Origin: Enoplolaimus lenunculus
Taxonomy: Eukaryota > Nematoda > Enoplea > Enoplida > Thoracostomopsidae
Reading direction: 5' to 3'
Assembly (NCBI GenBank): GCA_030248215.1
Contig: JASANG010003597.1
Location: forward strand, 62,001 to 126,000
DNA length: 64,000 bases
Shown piece by piece: positions 56,301 to 64,000 of the stretch; within the stretch, counting starts at the first letter, position 1; every line of letters begins with the position of its first letter. The position numbers and the translations under genes are program-made. Below the pieces are notes generated by a model that was not told the DNA's origin, did not search any database, and saw only the letters and a program-made list of their open reading frames with translations.

Positions 56301-59300
56301 GATATTGTGCATATACGATGCTCACCGTGTGAAAATCAGCAAGTCTATTTTGTGACAACAGGCACATCAAATTCAAACCAAGTAGTGAATACTTGTGAGG
56401 CGGTTCTTCTGTCCAGCTTAAATTAATTCAAAAATGGTTAAAACAGGACTCACTAAGCGCCGCTCCCAGCGAATTTATTAATCACTTTGAAATGAAATTA
56501 CTTACAAAACCACTCTTACAACCCTAGACTATCACAAACATATTATACTAAGTCCAAATTACACAAAATTGAAAGAATTGTTTTTGCAAATAAGGCTTAC
56601 GTTAATTCTTTGTAATAATGCTTTATCTGAGCGATTGCACGTTCGAAAGCTGGAATATCCTTGCATTCGATCGCATACATCGCTGACAACTCCAAAACAT
56701 CACCTGGAATTTATTGTAAAATATTTTTCAAATTCGACAAATGTTTCTCACAACAATAATTGTACACAAATGAGTATTCAAGTTGTCTTACCTACATTAT
56801 TAAGAAAGCATTGATACATACTTCAGAAGTAATTACAATAGCACAAAACTTATAAACAAGTCGTGAAGTTGGAGACTTATAACTTTTATAAAAAAGCTCA
56901 AATATTTTACTTCATGCAACGAAACGAGAAAAAACCCAAACTCCGGTTTGTTATAGACTTTTCTGAGTTTATTTTTTCCAAGTGATGTCTCATACTTAAA
57001 ATATGAAAATAGACAATACAATCTTCAAAATTAAGTTTTGTACGGTTTTTTGTACTTTGTAGGGGTACGTTATACACATAACTTGTAGTCCTTATTAAGC
57101 AAAAGTACATACGTTGTTGAGCGTTATCTTCAGCTTTCTTCTCTTTACTTTCAGCAGGCATAAACGACGAAGCTACGAAATCTTTCTGTAACAATAAATT
57201 GCTGTTATATTAAAATTTAACAGTGACTGTTAACTCGGTTCTATGAAGTCGAATGTCGAAGATCAGGTCAGTCTAGGTAGAATCGGTCTAAAAAATTTCC
57301 TGATGGACGCGCTATTACTACGCCACGCAGCCCACATTAAATTTCAATGTGCTTTCACTGTCAAATAAAGGCCAATACATATGAAGTCGACATGCATACT
57401 GTACACTAGGGATTCGCGAATAGATCGACATCGGAAATAATCGCACTTTTTGTGATTATCGCGATCGGTACCGAAAACAACTGCCGATTTTTGTCGATTT
57501 TTTGCACATAACAGCCGGTTGAAATGCTATCAATCTCACTTCTTCGCGTATATCAGTGTCCAGTGTGTCTGCTCAAGGAAACTGTTATACATCTCTTTTG
57601 CGTTTATGTTTGTAAGAATTAATTGAAATTAATCGTTGTGATAAAAATAAGATCGTTTATGGTGGTTAGGGTTTAAGTCTGCGAACGATAATGTAGTGTA
57701 GTGACTAGGGATGTGCCAATTGATATGCATCGGTAATGATCGGTACTCTTCGAGAGTATCGGCATCTGCACTACAAAAAAGCCGATTCTTTGCCAATACT
57801 TTATACACATAAAAAAGTCAGTTGGAATGCTATCAATTGCACTTCCTTGCGTATATACTTAGTGTGTCTGATAGGGAAACTGTTATCTCTCTTGTGTTTG
57901 TGTTATCATTTATGGTGATTAGCGTTTATGACTTCGCATAATGATGAAATGTAGAATCCTATCTGTTCCTTACGCATGGTGTACTGAAATTGGAATCGGC
58001 ATCGTTATCGGCAAGTTTTCACAATAACAATCGGCATCAGTATCGTCAAAAGTTTTGGTATCGGCCAGGGTGCAACCGGAATTACAATTTACCGGAACCG
58101 GAACCGGAATTTGAAAATTTTACCGGAACCGGAACCGGAAAATGAAAAATGCATTTCACCAAAAATTTCATTTTAATCTTATTTTTTGCTCTATTATTTG
58201 TGAAATAACCTTAGTCGAACATAGGTATTTATTCTACTTGTTGTATTTTAGATTTTCATCATCGACTGAAGTGAAATCCACCATCAATGGCTTATATTCG
58301 GAGTACAAGTGGCTTTCAAAAGAGATTCTTAAAAATTAGCAAAGTTAAGAAAACGGCCAAATTATAATACCGGAATTTTTAAATCCGGTGAAAATTTACC
58401 GGAACCGGAACCGGAAGGTGAAAAAATGCCGGAACCGGAATTCCGGTTGCACCCTGGTATCGGCTCATCTCTACTGTGCACCATCCAAGTCTAGGTACTA
58501 GGAATGTTCGGAACATCAGACCTCTTTACTAAGCAGCTGGCAAAACAAGCACGTGGAGCTGGAATCGAAGATCAAGTTTGTATCCTTAAGCGAGCGCTCT
58601 ACCATTGCGCTACGTAGCACGCCTCTCCAATTGATTTTCGCGTCGACTATATAATGTCTGGGTTTCTGAAACCCTGCTTAAGTACGACTTAGTACTTAAG
58701 TACGTGCGAAGTAATTACTTAACGATTTTGTCGTTTTTAAAAGCATACTTAAGTTAAGTACGTACTTAAGTCGCTGAAGAAATTAGTATATTACAGATTA
58801 ACAGTTCAAGCATACTTAGCTTGGTCTATTGGAATTAAAGACTTATGGTGCCTCCTTTAATAGAAAGCAATAAATACTATTATTTTATAGTTATGACCAT
58901 GGCTCACATTTGGGGTTTATTCGTTTTCGTTAAAAAGTTAAGCATTTACTTAAGTTGGCGACTTAAGTAATTACTTAAGTATAAATTATGTAAATATTTA
59001 AGCAGAAACTCAGGCATTGGCTGGGTTTGTAAAATGTTAATGAAACTTGCGCATGCAACTTACACGTGCAAGTTTTTCCTGCAAAAACTCGCATGTGTGA
59101 ATAGGTCTTCACAAATTAGATTAGATTAGTTTATTACTGGAACAATATCACTCACAACCAAGCAGGTAGGCTTAGGAAAAGCTTCTAACATTTCCCGCCG
59201 TACTTCTAAATCAAAATATACTGTGGCCTAATTGCCAGCTAACAATTACATAGTAAAGAACATAAAACTTTAAAACATGTTGCAGTGAAACCCGGTGAAA

Positions 59301-59411
59301 TTAACGTACCTTAAGTTGTGCAATTAATTCACCGATCACTTTCAGATCTTTCTTCGGTTTTTTCCATTCGGAACACAACTGAACATATGCCACAGTTTTT
59401 TGAAAATTCAT
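53343..59411 (-). CDS. PSMD8: 26S proteasome non-ATPase regulatory subunit 8 (Rpn12)
   Basis: Lid subunit of the 19S regulator, needed for lid assembly and joining to the base. Eight exons: 59411-59310, 57185-57113, 56703-56601, 56416-56326, 55602-55504, 54289-54216, 53986-53863, 53489-53343. All splice sites are GT/AG and phases agree, giving 270 aa. Matches in order: ALARD-like [91 protein letters not shown] (winged-helix/CSN8-PSMD8 region) and the diagnostic C-terminus [14 protein letters not shown] (human ARQLEMIV). Start [16 protein letters not shown] aligns with the conserved N-terminus of the short human isoform. Introns are full of MITEs but the coding sequence is intact. This is the only complete gene besides UBA3 and the glutamine-rich gene. 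Confidence 0.96.
54886..55280. repeat. Degenerate TIR-like element in a PSMD8 intron
   Basis: CAGGGTTCCAAATGGAACTA at the left; GGAATTCCGACCGGAATAGG and GGTGGAATCCCGTACC at the right. A distant relative of 36480-36920. No target duplication seen. Confidence 0.45.
55954..56300. mobile_element. hAT-like MITE, 347 bp, beside PSMD8 exon 4
   Basis: CACGGTGCAACCGGAATTAC at the left, GGAATTCCGGTTGCACCCG at the right. It has the family interior (TTATTGGTGAAATAACCTTAG). It lies in the intron with its right end 25 bases from the donor of exon 4. Older than the copies at 24519 and 58066, judging by more substitutions and no recognisable target duplication. Confidence 0.8.
57412..57700. repeat. TAGGGAT-ended MITE fragment
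   Basis: CTAGGGATTCGCGAATAGAT, CATCGGAAATAATCGCAC and GGAATGCTATCAA-like interior, parallel to 57706-58065. Probably an older copy of the same family. Confidence 0.5.
57706..58473. mobile_element. TAGGGATGTGCC-ended MITE containing a nested hAT-like MITE
   Basis: Left end TAGGGATGTGCCAATTGATA; right end resumes after the nested element as GTATCGGCTCATCTCTA, the inverted counterpart. The nested insertion lies about 18 bases from the right end. Located in PSMD8 intron 1. Confidence 0.65.
58066..58456. mobile_element. hAT-like MITE with perfect 8-bp target duplication
   Basis: CAGGGTGCAACCGGAATTAC at the left, GGAATTCCGGTTGCACCCTG at the right; GTATCGGC flanks both sides (58058-58065, 58457-58464). 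Interior nearly identical to 24519-24891 in the opposite orientation. CCGGAACCGGAACCGGAA arrays at both ends. Confidence 0.93.
58498..58645 (-). repeat. tRNA-derived SINE copy
   Basis: On the - strand: GGAGAGGCGTGCTACGTAGC, GCAATGGTAGAGCGCTCGC (A-box), then GATCTTCGATTCCAGCTCCA (B-box region), ending in a CAGCTGCTTAGTAAAGAGG tail. It lies in PSMD8 intron 1. Confidence 0.7.
58655..59000. repeat. ACTTAAGT-rich palindromic repeat element
   Basis: Left block CTGCTTAAGTACGACTTAGT ... TAAGTACGTGCGAAGTAATT; inner TAAGTTAAGTACGTACTTAA; right block TTACTTAAGTTGGCGACTTA ... TAATTACTTAAGTATAAA ... TTAAGCAGAAACTCAGG. The ends form CTGCTTAA / TTAAGCAG, so this is probably a decayed TIR element. Confidence 0.6.
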
Positions 59412-60334
59412 TTTAAGCTACAACGTGTTAAACGATAGCTCATTACCTATAAATACCCAACAACCCGGTTATCGGTGGTCGCAAAACAGAAAGGTCGATT
59501 ATTCGAGAACACACTGATTACGTATATTTTATGCCAATATAGGTCACTAAACCACAATCAACTAATATTGTCGGATGCAGCCCCAGCGTACACTCTGCGC
59601 AAAGCTGGTTTATCACCCTCGGCCTACACTTGCCCCATCTATGTCGTTTCCTTGGGATAATTATGTCTTCCAATAGAAACTTTTGTAATTTTCTAAAAAG
59701 CTTTTATGTAAAAGCTATAGTAACCGCTAAACCCAGTGGCGTACCGAGAAATTTGCATTGAGGCGTCGCATTAAAGGCCCTTATTCGCCTTCGCCTATAT
59801 GTTTCTATCTACCCCTCAAAACCAAACTTGGACCTATCAGTGTGGCAGATTTAAGACTTTTCTCTTGGGTACAATAGCTTGTCCGAAAATAAAGGGGGCC
59901 ACCGGCCAGTTGTGCCGGGCAGCATAATTAATGACGGAAGAAACCACATGCATTTTTAATAATTTGTAAGGTAAGGGAGGGACCTTTGCATGTTTTTGTA
60001 AAGTTTGACCAAGCCTGCCGAGGTAGGTCCGCTCGGAGAGAAGACGTATTGTTACTAAGTTAACATTTTATTTTTTGTTTAAATTAAATTACCTAGTTTT
60101 ATTATTTGTAACAGGGGTCGCTGGATATTAATTTTACCAGATACCGGAACCGGAGCCGAATAGTAAATTTTGTGGATCTAAATTTATACACTGTTGGAAG
60201 TATTTGAGTCGGACAAAAATATTTAAATTTAATTATTGGCTTGGATTTTTCAATCCATGTGAGTGTCCAGTGTGGACTTGCTCAGAACTGCAGTCGTTGC
60301 AAAAAATCAAGTATATATTTCGACGTGTAACAAC
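59412..60334. other. Upstream flank of PSMD8
   Basis: The promoter is expected immediately right of 59411; I see no clear motif. Contains a CCGGAACCGGAGCCGAATAG fragment near 60135. No gene is recognised. Confidence 0.4.
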
Positions 60335-60747
60335 CAGGGTGCAACCGGAATTACAATTTACCGGAACCGGAATTTGAAAATTTTACCGGAACCGGAAACG
60401 GAACCGGAAAGTGAAAAATGCATTTCACCAAAAATTTCATTTTAATCTTATTTTTTGCTCTATTATTTGTGAAATAACCTTAGTCGAACATAGGTATTTA
60501 TTTAATTTATTGTATTTTAGATTTTCTTCATCGACTGAAGTGAAATTCACCATCAATGGCTTATATTCGTTGATTGTCAAGATTTATATATATATTTCCA
60601 GTAAAATGCTTTTGTCCACATTATTCGTTAATGAGCGAGCCCTTGAGATTCTTAAAAATTAGCAGTCAAGAAAACGGCGAAATTATAACACCGGAATTTT
60701 TAAATCCGGTAAAAATTTACCGGAACCGGAATTCCGGTTGCACCCTG
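60335..60747. mobile_element. hAT-like MITE, 413 bp
   Basis: CAGGGTGCAACCGGAATTAC and GGAATTCCGGTTGCACCCTG ends, same family as 58066 but with about 60 extra interior bases (TTGTCAAGATTTATATAT to AATGAGCGAGCCC). Flanking 8-mers GTAACAAC / TTATGTAT do not match. Confidence 0.85.
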
Positions 60748-61980
60748 TTATGTATGATGTGTGCACAGTTCTTATTTTCAGATTTGAAACGCCAGTATCC
60801 GACTAATTTCATTGCGCTTAATACTGTGCGCGTCTTCTTTTCTGCATTTGATAAATCTTGCCAGTTCCAATTTGTCATATTTTCTGTAATATTGTACTGG
60901 CGTATTTTCATGTTTTCATGTTCCCATTCCTATTTCGTATCAAGTTCAAGATGCTTATAAATTTCAGTTTGGCCAGACGCAGTTTTGGACAGTTAAACGG
61001 CAAAAATTGTTGCAGAATCAGATTCGGCGCATCTCGTTGGTCAGAATATTAATTTCAGTTCTTGAGAAGAGCGTGTATATCATATTTGTAATACGAATTG
61101 TTGTTTGCTTGTTATGACCGTAGGCGACTCTCGGCACCCGTAGCGCGCGCTGTGTCTGGCTTTACTATTATATGCTTTTCGGCCAAAAAACCATTGTTCG
61201 AATATTTCTGGCCCTTAAAGCGTCAAAAACCACAATCATACAAAATAATGCTAACGGGTCTGCATTTCATTTATTTAGTTTGCATTGTTCTTTAAAAAGA
61301 GCTAAACATAGCGTGATAGTTGTCTGCGAGCAGTAGGCGCAGGAGCCCCCAAATCCGTATTACTGATGTGCCAGGGTCTGTTGTAAACAAGACCATACCG
61401 CCTTCTGATTGGTCGCAACTCCCTGTTTTGACCAGTTGAGACCTCACATACGACACCCAAAACTTCAGCGATACATCTCACGTCTGGCAACGTTTCGCAA
61501 GTTTCGTAAGTTCTGGACAAGTTCTGTTCAAATCAGCCCGGGAAATCGGAATAACAGATGGGTGGATTTAGCAAATAAGTTTTTTGGACTCGACATAAAT
61601 TCATAAAACCTTTCAGCGCATTGACAAACGAATTAGCTCTCTGTCAGCACAAAGGTATGACTAGCTACAGATTTAATTTAACTTAGTTCTCACATTTAGC
61701 TATGAATATCTATACCAGCTTTAGGGAAAGATATAGATGGCAACAAAGTGATGGGTCACACAACAATGCAAAACTGCGAAATTCTTCCTAAAGCTTACTG
61801 TGGCCCATAGCACTTTGATCTTTAAACTATATTTCTTGCGTAGGCATAAGGCTTAAACTTTTTCAACGAAGGGAACCCGTTTCTTTTAGGACGGTAAGGC
61901 TCCGAGTGAGTCTTTTTGAACCTACATTGCTGCACGCATCATTGCTTATAATTTAGTATAACTCAACATTAGCAATTTTT
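60748..61980. other. Intergenic, no recognised gene
   Basis: Minus-strand frame 60717-60911 (AEKKTRTVLSAMKLVGYWRF) and plus-strand end near 61560-61606 (NRWVDLANKFFGLDINS) look faintly protein-like, but no family or splice partner is evident. 61300-61520 is relatively GC-rich and contains CTTCTGATTGGTCGC, an inverted CCAAT box, so it could be a promoter; that is weak. Confidence 0.35.
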
Positions 61981-62967
61981 GGCCAATGTATAGCACAGGG
62001 TTTTCCATTTTTCAAGGCGGAAAACTAATGACCAGGAGTGCAGTGCGGCCACTTCTGCATGACGGCAAGAAATGCCTCTGGTTTGATAGGGAAAATCACA
62101 AGCATCAGTTTGGCTTGGAAAACTGGAAAAGTGGAAAACTCAGACGCCGAAATATTCCATTGTTCGGAACCTTAATGTTTTAATTTCCTACTTTAAAACA
62201 GGTGTCTAGTGCGAAAATGTTTTAGGACCTATGTTACGATGAAAGCCGTCCCATTGTCCCTGGACGGAACTATACCGGGAATGCAAACATGTGTCCTTCT
62301 CCTTATACTAGAATGCAACCGGACTTCCGGTTCCGGTAGCGAAATCCGGAATTTTTCACTATCCGGTTCCGATATTTTTTCATCGGAATTTTCTGTTTTT
62401 TGGTATTGAAAAATTTTCTCATTCGGAAACTTAAAAAAATTTTCATAATATTCTAACTTATAATTTCTTAAATTGTCAGAGCATGTATTGCCAAAATTTT
62501 TTAACTTTTGATTTTGCTACGTAATTTATGATGTGTTTCCTAAATCACGCTACTACAATTGTTTCAAGATTTTGGCAGTCTTGGCATAATCACCATTAAA
62601 AGCGGTAAATATCGTTGAACATAAATTTTGCGGTAAAACAAGTATATTTTGTTTTCCGTTTCCGGATCTGGTTCTTTTTTTAACTTTCTGGTTCCGGTGT
62701 TTCAAAATTCCTGTTGCACACTACCTATACGATTAACTTTTCCTTGTTTCCGAAAATTGCCTAAACCTCTAACTTTCAATGCCGAACTAGGGAATATTCA
62801 GGCGTCTGAGTTCTCCACGATTTCCAGTTTTCCCACCTGAAATTGTGCTTGTGATTTTTCCTACCAAACCAGTGGAATTCCTAGCCGTCATATAGGAGTG
62901 GCTGGCTAAACTCCTGGTAATAAGTTTTCCACCTTGGAAAATAGAAAGCCCCTGTGCTATACATTGG
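61981..62967. mobile_element. Foldback element, second copy, with nested MITE
   Basis: GGCCAATGTATAGCACAGGG at the left and CCCCTGTGCTATACATTGGC at the right. Adjacent inverted segments are TGACCAGGAGTGCAGTGCGG and CATATAGGAGTGGCTGGC. Only about one array unit per arm is left (GGAAAACTGGAAAAGTGG ... / ...CCAGTTTTCCCACC), against many in 12113-14213. A hAT-like MITE occupies 62309-62723. Confidence 0.75.
62309..62723. mobile_element. hAT-like MITE nested in the foldback element
   Basis: TAGAATGCAACCGGACTTCC at the left and TTCAAAATTCCTGTTGCACA at the right, CCGGTTCC subterminal repeats, interior matching 2957-3170. Flanks CCTTATAC / CCTATACG are only partly alike. Confidence 0.65.
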
Positions 62968-63331
62968 CTCAGTTTCGCAAAACTACTGTTAAACGCTGCA
63001 ATTGTTTTGAAACGAAAATGGCGGCATTTATGTGAAATGTTGTATTTGTTGAAAGATTTCGGCTGTATACCAAGCTAGATTGTTATTTAATATATCATCA
63101 TAATCTGGAAATTCTAACCTGTTGAAACACACTAAAATTAACCCCCAATTTGCGACATATTAAAAGTAGCTGGTTTACACAAAACATTTTTACTTTGATT
63201 GAACAAAGTATTAAAACGTAAGCTTTTTATGTCGCAATCAAGATTTGAAAAAAAGTTTGTTCATTTTTTAAGAAAACATGGAAAATTTTATATCAATTTA
63301 AAGGTGAGTGTCTAAAGATACTCAATAAAAA

Positions 63332-63600
63332 TTTTTTCATTAACCCTTTATTACATGAATATTTGCAATTTCACATGAGATGTAATTTCAAAGTGAGATT
63401 CAATCCCCAATCTCACGGGTGAGAGGCGTTTACGATAATTACTGAGCTATAGGAGCTTGACGCTTAAGCCCGTGGGGGCTCTCACGTCGTGTGGAAATTT
63501 TATGCTGCGTATGTTATATATAAATCTTAAATACTGCTCACAGTGTATTGCTCGTACATTAATGTATTTATAGTTGCTCAGGCCCGCATGCATAGTTGGG
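63332..63600 (-). repeat. Diverged TTAA-flanked MITE with tRNA-like core
   Basis: TTAACCCTTTATTACATGAA at the left; GAGCTATAGGAGCTTGACGC and GTGGGGGCTCTCACGTCG inside as in 6137 and 20021. The B-box zone is changed (GAGATTCAATCCCCAATCTC), so it is an older or different subfamily. Confidence 0.55.
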
Positions 63601-63699
63601 TGACGTCCCGAAATCCCACTGTCCCAACTAAAAAAATACCATTTTTTCGTGGTGGGATTTTGGATTTTGGGATGTTGGGATATTGTGATTTCAATAAAA

Positions 63700-64000
63700 T
63701 TCATCGCAAGCAATTCCTTGGGCTTAGTCTTAGCCTTAGATTTAGGATTATGCAATCCTTTGGCTCAAGATTTAGGTTTAGGAAAATGCAAGGTTCCGTC
63801 TTTGGCTTAGGTTTAGAATTGTGTTTATCCGTAACATCTGGTGTAAGCTTAGAAATACATTTTATAGGTGCCTTAGGCGTATGGTTTAATTTAGGCTATG
63901 CCTCAGGCTTAGGCTTAGGCATAGTTTTAGACTTATACGCTGAGGCTTCAGGAATTGGTTTAATAGGCTTAGGCTTAGGCTCAGACTTTACGAGCAGACT
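63700..64000. repeat. TTAGGC-like degenerate satellite at the right edge
   Basis: Repeated GGCTTAGGCTTAGGC, CTTAGATTTAGGATT and TTTAGGTTTAGGAAA motifs at 6-bp phase, interrupted by AT-rich spacers. It continues beyond the window. Short runs of the same hexamer also occur at 8400-8450, 40130-40200, 41040-41100, 42325-42375, 45690-45770 and 53545-53600. Confidence 0.7.

Noticed and set aside
61302-61606. Exon of an unknown gene with an inverted CCAAT box
   Set aside because: Short frames on both strands, no family similarity and no splice partner that I can support.
63700-64000. A real telomere or chromosome end
   Set aside because: The hexamers are degenerate, interrupted and also interspersed far inside the window.

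Overview
The window is animal nuclear DNA. It holds four spliced protein genes with long, repeat-filled introns, standard GT-AG splice sites apart from one oddity, and a dense load of DNA transposons, LINEs and tRNA-derived repeats. Protein similarity places it in Metazoa. I cannot name the phylum with confidence; an invertebrate, perhaps a tunicate or another non-model group, is a guess.

Host genes. (1) On the + strand, 481-5549 carries the last five exons of a cytosolic Hsp70 (HSC70/HSPA8 type, ending in EEVD); its 5' exons lie left of the window. (2) On the - strand, 29614-38477 is a seven-exon gene for an 829-residue glutamine-rich protein that I do not recognise; its exon phases are fully consistent. 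(3) On the - strand, 43167-49747 is UBA3, the catalytic subunit of the NEDD8-activating enzyme: eight exons, 465 aa, with an unusual splice acceptor just before the exon holding the catalytic cysteine. (4) On the - strand, 53343-59411 is PSMD8/Rpn12 of the 26S proteasome lid: eight exons, 270 aa, complete. UBA3 and PSMD8 both serve ubiquitin-like protein turnover, but nothing in the sequence shows that their adjacency is functional.

Mobile DNA. 6394-8215, 11700-12060 and 14230-19105 are copies of one L1/Tx1-like LINE. The longest copy has, upstream of the APE endonuclease and reverse transcriptase, an ORF1 containing a NADAR (YbiA-like) domain, which is the most interesting item here. 9982-11432 is a Ginger-type DNA transposon with terminal inverted repeats, a CCGG target duplication, integrase and Ulp1-like protease remnants; it sits inside another repeat. 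12113-14213 and 61981-62967 are foldback elements built on about 80-bp tandem units. 40367-41041 is a MULE-like element with a perfect 9-bp target duplication. 33162-33943 is a GC-rich element with inverted ends. Several short hAT-like families with CCGGAACCGG-rich ends are scattered everywhere; two copies have perfect 8-bp target duplications.

A tandem duplication of about 5.3 kb (20281-25128 and 25566-30111) copied the last exon and 3' flank of the glutamine-rich gene. The upstream gene copy remains whole; the extra exon is truncated and was later hit by a hAT-like element whose empty site survives in the sister copy. The rest is repeat-derived intergenic sequence, with TTAGGC-like hexamers recurring throughout.
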